64,000 nt of DNA, from NCBI RefSeq assembly GCF_003316845.1, contig NZ_QMIK01000003.1:186001-250000 (forward strand), in the 5' to 3' direction. Each line of letters starts with the position of its first letter. The first letter of the stretch is position 1. Made by a program: the position numbers and the translations under genes. The notes below the pieces were generated by a model, which made no database searches, was not told where the DNA came from, and saw only the letters and a list, made by a program, of their open reading frames with translations. Source of the DNA: Cognataquiflexum aquatile (lineage in GTDB: Bacteria > Bacteroidota > Bacteroidia > Cytophagales > Cyclobacteriaceae). Shown here in pieces: positions 8,688 through 17,047 of the stretch.

Positions 8688-9371
8688 CTAAACCTTAGTC
8701 GCTCTGACCATTTCATTTTTGCCCGGAGGGCCGGGAAGTGTTTCTACTGTCAAACCCAATTCCTGAAGGGTTCTTTTGAGTTTTCCTGTTGCACTGTAGG
8801 TAACAAATATTCCTCCCGGATTCATGGTGTCCGTAACTTTTTCCAGAATTTCCTTTGTCCACAGTTCAGGCTGTTTTTTGGGTGCAAAAGCATCATAGAA
8901 AACAATATCCGAAGGGTACAGGACGGCTTCTTCCAATGTGGTCTGATCCTTTTTCATATTGAAATACTCAGAATAGACCAGCCCCTGATCCCATGGAGAT
9001 TGGTGGAGTTTCTTAAAAAAATGGGCATAGTGGTAGATTGAGGTATCTACCTCCGTATAGTTCAACTGATCATAGATTTCCTTTTCCAAAGGAAAAGGCT
9101 CAATGGTATGGTAAAGGACAGGGACTTTGTATTGCTCCGCCCAGACAAGCGTCAGCCAGGCATTCAGACCGGTACCGAATCCGACTTCAAAAATCCTGAT
9201 TGGAAATCTGTTTGGATTGCGCATGAACCATGCCTCCAGCCCATAGAGCATAAAAACATGGATAGATTCCCGATATGCGCCGTGGAAAGAATGGTAGGAT
9301 TCCTTCAGTTCGGGAAGATAAAGGGAATGTGACCCATCGTCAGTAGTGATGATTTTGACTTCTCTTCCCAT
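8688..9371 (-). CDS. mnmD: tRNA 5-methylaminomethyl-2-thiouridine methyltransferase MnmD
   Basis: A SAM-dependent methyltransferase corresponding to the N-terminal half of E. coli MnmC (DUF752). The glycine-rich SAM loop EVGFGTGLNAWLTL lies near residue 63. Also present are the DIVFYDAFAPKKQPELWT motif and the TYSATGKLKRTL and GPPGKNEMVRA motifs near the C-terminus. It catalyses the last methylation of the wobble uridine in tRNAs for Lys, Glu and Gln. Length (227) matches stand-alone MnmD rather than the bifunctional MnmC. The gene follows ispF by three bases, so the two are almost certainly co-transcribed. Confidence 0.9.
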   Translation of the reverse strand: MGREVKIITTDDGSHSLYLPELKESYHSFHGAYRESIHVFMLYGLEAWFMRNPNRFPIRIFEVGFGTGLNAWLTLVWAEQYKVPVLYHTIEPFPLEKEIYDQLNYTEVDTSIYHYAHFFKKLHQSPWDQGLVYSEYFNMKKDQTTLEEAVLYPSDIVFYDAFAPKKQPELWTKEILEKVTDTMNPGGIFVTYSATGKLKRTLQELGLTVETLPGPPGKNEMVRATKV

Positions 9372-9374
9372 ACT

Positions 9375-9857
9375 TTAGACTTTATGGATCAACACTACAC
9401 AATAGGCCGAGATGCCCTCCTGTCTTCCTACAAAACCCAGCTGTTCGGTGGTGGTGGCTTTGATAGAAATATTAGAAATTTCTGTTCCCATCACCTCAGC
9501 AAGGCAGGTTTTCATAGATGGAATATGTGGATTCAGCTTTGGAATCTGAAGACAAACTGTCGAATCGATATTGCCAACTTCATATCCTTCTTGTCTAACC
9601 AGCTGCATTACTTCCCGGAGGAGGATTTTGCTGTCGATCCCTTTGTATTTTGGGTCTTTGTCTGAAAAATGATAGCCGATATCCCGCAAATTGGCAGCAC
9701 CCAAAAGCGCATCGCAGATCACATGGATCAATACATCTGCATCTGAATGTCCGACAGCACCCTTTTCATGTTCCAATTTGATGCCTCCGAGCCAAAATTC
9801 ATAGCCTTCCTGGAGTTGGTGCACGTCATAGCCGAAGCCGATTCTGAAATTTGTCAT
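9375..9857 (-). CDS. ispF: 2-C-methyl-D-erythritol 2,4-cyclodiphosphate synthase
   Basis: The MEP-pathway enzyme that forms the cyclic diphosphate in isoprenoid precursor synthesis. The N-terminal GFGYDVHQL and the HSDADVLIHVICDALLGAA block hold the metal-binding Asp/His residues. DIGYHFSDKDPKYKG and the C-terminal KATTTEQLGFVGRQEGI complete the family pattern. Length (160) is exact for IspF. It is the first gene of an mnmD operon. Its start codon is preceded by a TCTCA-rich leader (9858-9903) resembling those before copZ, lpdA and the DUF4834 gene. Confidence 0.95.
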   Translation of the reverse strand: MTNFRIGFGYDVHQLQEGYEFWLGGIKLEHEKGAVGHSDADVLIHVICDALLGAANLRDIGYHFSDKDPKYKGIDSKILLREVMQLVRQEGYEVGNIDSTVCLQIPKLNPHIPSMKTCLAEVMGTEISNISIKATTTEQLGFVGRQEGISAYCVVLIHKV

Positions 9858-9903
9858 ATTTAACTAGATATGAGACGGGAGATATGAGACTTGAGACAAA
9901 GGA
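9858..9903 (-). repeat. TCTCA-rich leader motif before ispF
   Basis: Read on the minus strand, this stretch is built of GTCTCA/ATCTC words and ends in TATCTAGTTAAAT next to the ATG. It belongs to a set of four similar leaders (see findings). Confidence 0.6.
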
Positions 9904-9911
9904 AAGGTCTG

Positions 9912-11150
9912 TCAATTTTTAGCTTTGTAATAGACGACGGAAGAGTTTTCTTCTACAAGGATTTTATTCGCCTGCTTTATTATTTCCTCCGAAGGGATTT
10001 TGATTTTCTTTTCGTATTCCAATTGTTGGTAATCAGGGTTGCCGAGGTGGGCATAATAAGCCAGACTCATGGCCCTGTTCAGCAGTTGGACGGATTCGTA
10101 GATTTTCATTGCCTCTGCCTGATTTTTGATTTTGGTCAGGGTGTTTTCAGAAACTGTCGAACTGAGAAAGGTCGCCACGACTTCATCCAAAGCCTTTTCG
10201 GCAAGTTCCGCAGGTTGGCCTTTTTCCATTTTGCCTGAAAAAACCAACAATCCCGGGTCCACTGTGCCGAAGATATAAGCACCGATGGAAGCAAACAAGT
10301 TACCGTTCTTGACCAATTGCTGCTCCAGAATTGAAGAGCGTCCAAACCCAAGGATGTCTGTAATCAAATCAGATTCAAGATAACCATCCTGCAATTTTCC
10401 AGGCATATGGTAGACCTTGTACAAGGCATCTGTCGGGACATCTGCCTCTACGACTTTTGTTTTCTTTTTACCTTGAGGCAATTCCTGTAAAACAGGATTT
10501 TTTGAAATTTTTCCTAACGGAATACTGCCAAACCATTTTTCGGACAAAATTTTCACCTGCTCCAAAGTCACATCACCTGCTACTACCATGACCGCGTTGT
10601 CAGGGCGGTAATGGGTAAAATAGAATTCTTCCACATCCGCTTTTTGGTAGTTGACGATGTCTTCCAGGTTTTTGCCGATGGTGGGCCATTGGTAAGGATG
10701 TCTTTCGTATGCCAATCCCCGGATATGATGGTGTACATCTCCATAAGGTTGATTGATGTACCGCTGCTTAAACTCCTCGATCACCACCTTGCGTTGGGCT
10801 TCTATGGTTTTTTCTGAGAGGTTGAGTTGGAGCATCCTGTCTGATTCGAGCCAAAAAGCCGTCTCAATATTGGTGGCAGGAAGGGTAATATAGAAATTGG
10901 TGATGTCCGTATTGGTAAAGGCATTGCATGAGCCCCCGACTTTTTCCAACTCGGTGTCAAAGACAGGTACATTTTTGGAGCTGCCAAACATCAGGTGCTC
11001 AAAATAATGAGCAAGGCCTGTTTTGCCGGTTACTTCATTCCTTGAACCTACTTTGTAAAGGATATTTAGCACAGCGATTTTTGTACTCCTGTCCTCATGG
11101 ACGAGCACCTGAAGGCCATTATCCAGTACAAATTGTTGGTAATTGATCAT
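9912..11150 (-). CDS. M16 family (insulinase/pitrilysin) zinc peptidase
   Basis: The 412-residue single M16 unit carries the inverted zinc motif HYFEH in LAHYFEHLMF (about residue 48). The third metal-ligand glutamate is expected in the segment around EAQRKVVIEEFKQR. The C-terminal half is the M16_C domain. No signal peptide is visible, so it is probably cytoplasmic or exported by another route. In many bacteria an active M16B subunit pairs with a second subunit lacking the motif, and none is encoded here. A TAGCTTTG promoter element lies 13 bases upstream of the ATG. Confidence 0.9.
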   Translation of the reverse strand: MINYQQFVLDNGLQVLVHEDRSTKIAVLNILYKVGSRNEVTGKTGLAHYFEHLMFGSSKNVPVFDTELEKVGGSCNAFTNTDITNFYITLPATNIETAFWLESDRMLQLNLSEKTIEAQRKVVIEEFKQRYINQPYGDVHHHIRGLAYERHPYQWPTIGKNLEDIVNYQKADVEEFYFTHYRPDNAVMVVAGDVTLEQVKILSEKWFGSIPLGKISKNPVLQELPQGKKKTKVVEADVPTDALYKVYHMPGKLQDGYLESDLITDILGFGRSSILEQQLVKNGNLFASIGAYIFGTVDPGLLVFSGKMEKGQPAELAEKALDEVVATFLSSTVSENTLTKIKNQAEAMKIYESVQLLNRAMSLAYYAHLGNPDYQQLEYEKKIKIPSEEIIKQANKILVEENSSVVYYKAKN

Positions 11151-11163
11151 TGGAAATTTTCGG

Positions 11164-11171
11164 CAAAGCTA
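11164..11171 (-). promoter_or_regulatory. -7 promoter element of the M16 peptidase gene
   Basis: On the minus strand this reads TAGCTTTG (followed by C), a TAnnTTTG match 13 bases upstream of the ATG at 11150. It suggests transcription separate from copZ. Confidence 0.5.
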
Positions 11172-11202
11172 AGAAATAAAAGCAATTTGGAAGGCAATTG
11201 TT

Positions 11203-11406
11203 TTAGGAGAGCAGTTCTCCTTTGTATCCTGCGCTTTCAAGAGCCTGGATGATTTCATTGGCATTTTTGTCGCTTTCCACAGTGAGAATCCTGTCAGGAC
11301 TTGTCAGGTCCACCAGCCATGAACCGGCAGCGATTTTTTCCATTTCGGGAGTGATGGTGGCCACACAGGCGCCACATTTGACATTGGTTTTGAATTGCTT
11401 TTTCAT
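11203..11406 (-). CDS. copZ: CopZ-like heavy-metal-associated (HMA) domain protein
   Basis: A 67-residue HMA domain with metal-binding CxxC in NVKCGACVATI and the EIIQALESAGYKGE C-terminal helix. The likely role is a cytosolic copper chaperone handing Cu(I) to the CopA ATPase encoded just upstream on the same strand. The longest frame starts at 11460, but the internal ATG at 11406 begins the domain directly and follows a TCTCA-rich leader, so I use it. The usual M-x-C-x-x-C is here KCGAC, a slightly unusual but functional-looking site. Confidence 0.8.
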   Translation of the reverse strand: MKKQFKTNVKCGACVATITPEMEKIAAGSWLVDLTSPDRILTVESDKNANEIIQALESAGYKGELLS

Positions 11407-11445
11407 ATAAATAGATGTAAGATTTGAGACGTGAGACATGAGATT
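11407..11445 (-). repeat. TCTCA-rich leader motif before copZ
   Basis: On the minus strand it reads as CTCATGTCTCACGTCTC-type words ending in ACATCTATTTAT before the ATG. Same family as the leaders of ispF, lpdA and DUF4834. Confidence 0.6.
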
Positions 11446-11600
11446 AAAATCAGGGAGCAAGGGTTAAATTTTTGAATTAATAATGAAGAATGAATAACGA
11501 CGAAGAAGCAGAAGACGCAAGCTTGTGAAAAGACTTCACCCTTTCATTTCGAGTAAACATTAAATAAAATGTACCGACATGAAAAGGACACCGTTTTCTC

Positions 11601-11675
11601 CGTCATCCTGAAGGAGGTACGACTGAAGGATCTCATTTACTTTAGGAGAGACCCTTCGCTTCACTCAGGGTGACG
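11601..11675. repeat. Interspersed palindromic element between copA and copZ
   Basis: Outer arms CGTCATCCTGA (11601-11611) and TCAGGGTGACG (11665-11675) are inverted with a single G-T type mismatch. Inner arms GAAGGATCTC and GAGACCCTTC also pair. This pattern resembles the abundant REP-like intergenic palindromes of Bacteroidota genomes. It may fold in the copA-copZ transcript and affect readthrough. Confidence 0.6.
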
Positions 11676-11747
11676 CCTCCCAAAACAACAGCTGGTAATC
11701 AATGTGGTTAGCCTGTTCATTGGGTTATACTTCTTGAAATGAAATTT

Positions 11748-13937
11748 TTATTTTCTAAGCCGAAGGCTATTGGTGACTACCGAGACCGAACTTAGTGCCA
11801 TGGCTGCCCCGGCGATCATAGGATTGAGAAGGAATCCAAACGTAGGGTATAAGATCCCTGCTGCAACCGGGATTCCGATGATGTTATAAATAAAGGCCCA
11901 AAATAGATTCTGACGAATAATTGATACGGTTTTTTTGGTCAGATGAAGGGTTTTTGGAATTTGGGATAAGTCCGAATGGACCAGGGTCACTTCGGCGACT
12001 TCCATCGCTATATCCGTTCCCTTCCCCATGGCAATACTCAAATCGGCCAAGCTAAGTGCCTCGCTGTCATTGATACCATCTCCGGCCATAGCCACATGTT
12101 TTCCTTGAGCTTGTAGATTCTTGAGGTAAGCTGCTTTGTCCTGAGGCAACATTTCGGCCTTGAAATGGTCGATGCCTGTTTCTTTGGCTACCCAAGCGGC
12201 GGTTTTGTTTTGGTCACCTGTCAGCATATGGATGGCAATGCCCATTTGCTTCAATTCGGTAATTGCTTTTATAGAAGTGGTTTTGATAGGATCCGCGATT
12301 TTGAAGATTGCAACCAATTCCGTGTTTTTGGCTACAAATACAACGATCGCTCCCTCCTCGAGGGCTTTGTTGGATTGTACCTGAAGCGGTCCAGTCAATT
12401 CTACTTTGAAGGAGGAGAGCCACTTCATGGTACCGATGCGGTAGAGGTCATTGCCTGATTTTGCACTCACCCCTTTTCCTGTTTCACTTTGGAAATCTGT
12501 GATATTGATTTTTGGATCCGATTTTTCAAAATATCCTGAAATGGCTTTTGCCAAAGGATGTTCACTTTTGGATTCGATGGCTTTGACTACAGAAGCGTCT
12601 GTTTCATTCCACGATTCACCAAAAATGGCGTCAATTACTTTAGGATTTCCCTCCGTAATCGTTCCTGTTTTGTCCAAAATCAAAGTGTCAATGGTTTTTC
12701 CTTTTTCCAGGCTTTCGGCATCTTTGATCAAAATCCCCATTTCTGCGCCTTTGCCCATGGCAGCCATGATTGCTGTTGGCGTAGCCAATCCCAATGCGCA
12801 GGGACAGGCAATTACCCACACGGTAATCAGCGCCAACATTCCTCTCAACCAAGAATCTTCGATTCCGCTAAATCCCCAAATAAAGAAAGTGATTATCCCG
12901 ATAGCCAACACCACAGGCACAAAAATCCCGGCCACTTTATCCACCATTTTTTGGATGGGAGCCTTGGAACCTTGAGCTGCCTTGACCCTTTGGATGATCT
13001 GGGCTAGGAAAGTATCACTTCCAATCTGCTCCGCAATGAAGGTAAAACTTCCTGAACTGTTGATAGTACCAGCAAAAACCTGCGTGTCTTTTTCCTTTAA
13101 TGCAGGAAGCGGTTCACCGGTCAGCATGCTTTCATTGACATAGGAAGAGCCTTCCAGGACTTTTCCATCCAAAGGGATTTTTTGGCCGGGTTTGATCAAT
13201 ATAACCTCGCCTTTTTTAACTTCGCTGGTCTTCATGGAGATTTCCTTTCCATCTTTCAGGACAATAAGGTCAGTCGGCTGAAGGTCCATTAATTTTTTGA
13301 GTGCTGCGCCGGTACCCGCTTTGGCGCCCGATTCAAGGGTTTTTCCCAATAGAATAAAGAATATGATCACCGAGGCTGCTTCGAAATACACATGGACTTC
13401 AAGGCCTTTTGAGGCAAGGTATTCGGGGAAAAAGGTATTGAAGGAGCTATATATATATGCAATACCTGTACTCAGAGCGACAAGCGTGTCCATATTTGCC
13501 TGTCGGTTTCCTGCTAATTTCCATGCCTGGATAAAAAATTGTCTTCCCAAAACAAGCAATACAGGTGTGGACAGGGCCCACATGATGTAATTGCCAAAGG
13601 GCATGTGCATCCAAAACATGCCGATCAGGAAAACCGGCAAGGCAAGAATTCCTGCATAGATTGTTTTTTTCTTGAGTTTTTGATACGCCTCAAGCTGCAT
13701 TTTTTCAAGATCCTCTTGCAGGATATCTTCTATCATCAGGTCATAGCCCGTGGATTGGACATCTTCCTGGAGCTTTTCCAAGGACACGACATCTTCTTCC
13801 CATTCGAGTAGTGCAACATGGTTTGCATAATTAACTGATGCCGATTTGACTCCCGGACTGTTAGAAAGGGTTTTTTCCACAGAAAGGGCACATGCCGCAC
13901 AACTCATTCCCGTCACAGGTATTTCTTTCTTTTTCAT
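11748..13937 (-). CDS. copA: Copper-translocating P1B-type ATPase CopA
   Basis: Exports Cu(I) across the inner membrane using ATP. In order: one N-terminal HMA domain (GMSCAACA, about residue 10), transmembrane helices, actuator loop (SMLTGEPLP), the metal-site helix VIACPCALGLATP, phosphorylation loop DKTGTITEG, nucleotide-binding ESKSEHPLAKA and the hinge AGDGINDSEAL. The CPC motif plus the HMA domain marks copper rather than zinc specificity. Length (729) is typical. It precedes copZ on the same strand. No CueR or CopY-type regulator is adjacent. Confidence 0.95.
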   Translation of the reverse strand: MKKKEIPVTGMSCAACALSVEKTLSNSPGVKSASVNYANHVALLEWEEDVVSLEKLQEDVQSTGYDLMIEDILQEDLEKMQLEAYQKLKKKTIYAGILALPVFLIGMFWMHMPFGNYIMWALSTPVLLVLGRQFFIQAWKLAGNRQANMDTLVALSTGIAYIYSSFNTFFPEYLASKGLEVHVYFEAASVIIFFILLGKTLESGAKAGTGAALKKLMDLQPTDLIVLKDGKEISMKTSEVKKGEVILIKPGQKIPLDGKVLEGSSYVNESMLTGEPLPALKEKDTQVFAGTINSSGSFTFIAEQIGSDTFLAQIIQRVKAAQGSKAPIQKMVDKVAGIFVPVVLAIGIITFFIWGFSGIEDSWLRGMLALITVWVIACPCALGLATPTAIMAAMGKGAEMGILIKDAESLEKGKTIDTLILDKTGTITEGNPKVIDAIFGESWNETDASVVKAIESKSEHPLAKAISGYFEKSDPKINITDFQSETGKGVSAKSGNDLYRIGTMKWLSSFKVELTGPLQVQSNKALEEGAIVVFVAKNTELVAIFKIADPIKTTSIKAITELKQMGIAIHMLTGDQNKTAAWVAKETGIDHFKAEMLPQDKAAYLKNLQAQGKHVAMAGDGINDSEALSLADLSIAMGKGTDIAMEVAEVTLVHSDLSQIPKTLHLTKKTVSIIRQNLFWAFIYNIIGIPVAAGILYPTFGFLLNPMIAGAAMALSSVSVVTNSLRLRK

Positions 13938-14249
13938 TTTCTTTAAATTTTACAAACAGTCCCAAACCCTCAACTTCCCACTTCGTAACTCGTACTTCCC
14001 ACTTCATTACCTCGTACTTCGTACTTCGTAACTCTTACTTCATAATTCACTTCCTCCTTCACCCTTCATCCTTCATCCTTTATTCTCACAAATCTACACT
14101 ATCACCTTCCGTCGCCTGTTATACAATTTTTGATAAAATTAAACTGTCCAATCGCCATTCTTGTAATAAGGAAAAAAATGCGAACTTTATCATTTGTTGC
14201 GAAGTTAGAATGACTTGTATCGCCTAAGTGAACGTTGAACACCAAATCC
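13938..14249. repeat. CT-rich simple-sequence leader region between copA and bshC
   Basis: Tandem-like variants of CTTCGTAACTCGTACTTC and CTTCATCC run from about 13975 to 14085. The rest is AT-rich, and no gene is seen. The same CGTACTTCC words occur at 60-103. The region must contain the divergent promoters of copA and bshC, but no perfect TAnnTTTG was found. Confidence 0.5.
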
Positions 14250-15821
14250 ATGATAAAAAGCACAGTTGATCCGGATTGTACCGGACAATTTTCGGCCTTA
14301 TTTTTAGACTATATCCACCAAAAGCCTGAGATTTTTCCTTTCTATAACCAATTTCCAAAAATTGAAAATTTCAAAAAACTGATTGAAGGGAAGAAATTCA
14401 AGGATGCCCACAGGAAAGTTTTGGTGGAAACACTTTCAAATCAATACCAAGGCCTCAAGGACAACGAAATCGCCACTCAGCAGATCCAGTCTTTGGCCGA
14501 TTCCAACACTTTTACAGTGACCACCGGTCATCAGCTGAACCTGTTTACAGGACCACTTTATTTTATATATAAAATCGTTTCGACTGTCAACCTTGCGGAC
14601 AGATTGAAAAAAGCTTATCCTGACAAGCATTTTGTACCCGTTTATTGGATGGCGACAGAAGACCATGATTTCGATGAAATCAGCTATTTCAAACTTGACG
14701 GCAAAAAGTACCAATGGAAAACGGATCAGGCAGGAGCTGTGGGAGATTTTGAATTGGATGAAAGTTTCAAATCATATTTTAAAGAAGTCTCCGGTTTTGT
14801 TCCCGATTTCTTTAAAGAAGCGTATCACAATTCCGGCAAATTATCGGAAGCAGTCAGAAAATATGTCCATCATTTGTTTGGAGAAAAGGGTCTTTTGATT
14901 GTGGATGCCAATGAGGCAGCCTTAAAAAGGATTTTCATCCCTGTTGTCCAAGAAGATTTGTTCCAGCATATTCCAAAGGTTCTTGCGGATTCCCAAACCA
15001 AAAAGCTGGAAGACCTTGGGTACAAAAGCCAGATATTCCCTCGAGAGATCAATCTTTTCTACATGGAAAAGGGGATAAGGGAAAGAATCGAAAAATCAGG
15101 AGATGTTTTTAAGGTATTGAATACAGAAATTTCATTTACAGAAAAGGAAATGATGGAGCTTATATCGGCTCATCCTGAGCGGTTCAGTCCTAATGTCGTG
15201 CTCCGTCCGCTGTATCAGGAAATGGTCCTTCCCAACCTTGCCTATTTGGGTGGTCCTGCGGAAGTGGTTTATTGGCTCCAGATGAAAGGGATTTTCGATC
15301 ATTTTGAAGTGCCCTTTCCTGCTTTGATGCCGAGGAATTTTGCTGTGGTTTTGGATCAGGCAATTGACAGGAAAATCGAAAAACTCGGGCTTTCAGATGA
15401 ATTGCTTTTCCAGTCTGTAAAGGAGTGGAAGAAAGATTTTATTTCCAAAAATGCCTCCATGGACATCAAATTGATCAAGGAGAAAGAAGCTTTGGGGTTG
15501 ATATTTGAAAAGTCAGGAAAAACCGCCGAGGATCTTGAGAAAAGTCTCGGCAGTGCATTTGAAGCGGGAAAGGTACGGGCATTGAAGATTTTGGACCAGC
15601 TGGGTCAAAAGGTGAAGAAAGCTGAAGAGCGCAAATGGGATATCCAAATCAAACAACGAGAAGCAATCTTCCAATATATGAATCCGGGAGGAAGTCCTCA
15701 GGAAAGAGTAGAAAATTTTATGAGGTTTTACCTCCAAGACCATAATTTCGTTGCCCAAATCCAGGAAATTTTCGATCCTTTTGATTATTCATACATGATT
15801 TTGAGACTTGGTCATGGATAA
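14250..15821 (+). CDS. bshC: Bacillithiol biosynthesis cysteine-adding enzyme BshC
   Basis: Joins cysteine to glucosaminyl-malate in the final step of bacillithiol synthesis. Family signatures are TVTTGHQLNLFTGPLYFIYK (residues about 90-110), VYWMATEDHDFDEISYF, LRPLYQEMVLPNLAYLGGPAE and a C-terminal coiled-coil segment. The longest frame begins with TTG at 14235, but the ATG at 14250 is preferred. The 3' end overlaps the folate cyclo-ligase start by eight bases, suggesting coupled translation. BshA and BshB are not in this window. Confidence 0.93.
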   Translation: MIKSTVDPDCTGQFSALFLDYIHQKPEIFPFYNQFPKIENFKKLIEGKKFKDAHRKVLVETLSNQYQGLKDNEIATQQIQSLADSNTFTVTTGHQLNLFTGPLYFIYKIVSTVNLADRLKKAYPDKHFVPVYWMATEDHDFDEISYFKLDGKKYQWKTDQAGAVGDFELDESFKSYFKEVSGFVPDFFKEAYHNSGKLSEAVRKYVHHLFGEKGLLIVDANEAALKRIFIPVVQEDLFQHIPKVLADSQTKKLEDLGYKSQIFPREINLFYMEKGIRERIEKSGDVFKVLNTEISFTEKEMMELISAHPERFSPNVVLRPLYQEMVLPNLAYLGGPAEVVYWLQMKGIFDHFEVPFPALMPRNFAVVLDQAIDRKIEKLGLSDELLFQSVKEWKKDFISKNASMDIKLIKEKEALGLIFEKSGKTAEDLEKSLGSAFEAGKVRALKILDQLGQKVKKAEERKWDIQIKQREAIFQYMNPGGSPQERVENFMRFYLQDHNFVAQIQEIFDPFDYSYMILRLGHG

Positions 15822-16389
15822 GTCAGCTATCAGGAAGGAACACTTTGAGTTGAGAAAGGCTGTTTCCAATGAGTTGAGAGAGGAGTACTCTGAAAAGATT
15901 TCCAACCGCGTGATTGATTTTTTGAATTCGAATCCGGCTATCCGGCATGTGCATCTGTTTTTATCCATCAATAAGCTGAATGAGGTGAATACTTTTCCCT
16001 TATTGAAAAAATTACAAGACTTGGGATACATTATATATACCTCTCATCTGAATCCAAACACAAAGGTCTTGGATACTTTGGAAATCACCGATGCCAAAGA
16101 ATTTGAAACAGGTGATTTTGGGATTCCAATTCCAAAGTATCCAAAAATAGTAGACAGCAATCAGATTCAGTTGGTATTGGTTCCTCTTTTGGCTTATGAC
16201 AGGAAAGGAAACCGATTGGGCTATGGGAAAGGATATTATGACAAATTTTTTGCTTTTTTAAACCATAAAATAATGAAGGTGGGTTTATCGTTTTTTCTAC
16301 CTACACAGGATATTCCTGCCGAACCGCACGATATTGGGCTTGATATTTGTATCACACCTGATGAGATGTATCATTTTAACCATCCTTGA
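15814..16389 (+). CDS. 5-formyltetrahydrofolate cyclo-ligase
   Basis: ATP-dependent conversion of 5-formyl-THF to 5,10-methenyl-THF. The basic N-terminus IRKEHFELRK and the signature RLGYGKGYYDKFF, with the ATP/metal-binding loop, are visible near residue 130. Length (about 191 from the ATG at 15814) fits the family. It starts inside the end of bshC (ATG at 15814, bshC stop at 15819-15821), indicating an operon. Confidence 0.92.
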   Translation: MDKSAIRKEHFELRKAVSNELREEYSEKISNRVIDFLNSNPAIRHVHLFLSINKLNEVNTFPLLKKLQDLGYIIYTSHLNPNTKVLDTLEITDAKEFETGDFGIPIPKYPKIVDSNQIQLVLVPLLAYDRKGNRLGYGKGYYDKFFAFLNHKIMKVGLSFFLPTQDIPAEPHDIGLDICITPDEMYHFNHP

Positions 16390-16458
16390 TGGGATTTATT
16401 CAAAGAATTAATTTATTTCGCCCATTATTTATTTAAACTTAAATCCATTTGAAATTTT

Positions 16459-16938
16459 ATGAAAAAAACAATTCTAATTCTCGCAGTCCTGTTTTCATTT
16501 TTGTTTGTCAATGACTCTATGGCTCAGTACAACACCGGAATAGGGCTTAGGCTCGGTTCAGGAAACGGTATAACCGTCAAGCACTTTATCCAGAACGGTG
16601 CAGCTATTGAAGGTATCCTGTACACTAGATGGCAGGGTTTTATCATTGTAGGTCTATATGAAGTCCATAAAGACATCGATGGTGCCAAAGGCCTGCAGTG
16701 GTTCTATGGTGGTGGTGCCCACATCGGATCGTGGAATGCCGACAAAAGAAATACACCTTGGGGCGATAACGGCAGCAGTTCAACAGTAGTCGGATTAGAT
16801 GGTATTATCGGTTTGGACTACAAATTCGACAATGCCCCCATTAACTTATCCCTCGATTGGAAGCCCTCTGTCAATATCAGTGATAATGGAGGCCTATGGT
16901 GGGATGAGGTAGCCTTATCGATAAGGTTTGCTTTCTGA
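16459..16938 (+). CDS. Small secreted outer-membrane beta-barrel-like protein
   Basis: A signal peptide (residues 1-22, cleavage after SMAQ) is followed by about 135 residues of alternating beta-strand pattern. It starts IGLRLGSGNGITVKHF and ends with the aromatic terminal strand ALSIRFAF, as in outer-membrane barrels. No enzymatic motif. Probably an outer-membrane protein of unknown function. It is monocistronic, with its own terminator. Confidence 0.6.
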   Translation: MKKTILILAVLFSFLFVNDSMAQYNTGIGLRLGSGNGITVKHFIQNGAAIEGILYTRWQGFIIVGLYEVHKDIDGAKGLQWFYGGGAHIGSWNADKRNTPWGDNGSSSTVVGLDGIIGLDYKFDNAPINLSLDWKPSVNISDNGGLWWDEVALSIRFAF

Positions 16939-17002
16939 TCAGTGTACAGAACAAGGCCATTTTGAAATTCAAGGAATTTCAATCAAATCTTAAAGCAATC
17001 AT

Positions 17003-17047
17003 GGATGCAGTATGGGCAATAATGCCTTTCTGCATCCTCTTTTTTTG
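17003..17047 (+). terminator. Rho-independent terminator
   Basis: GGATGCAG (17003-17010) pairs with CTGCATCC (17030-17037), with an inner GGCA/TGCC stem, followed by a long T-run. Confidence 0.8.
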
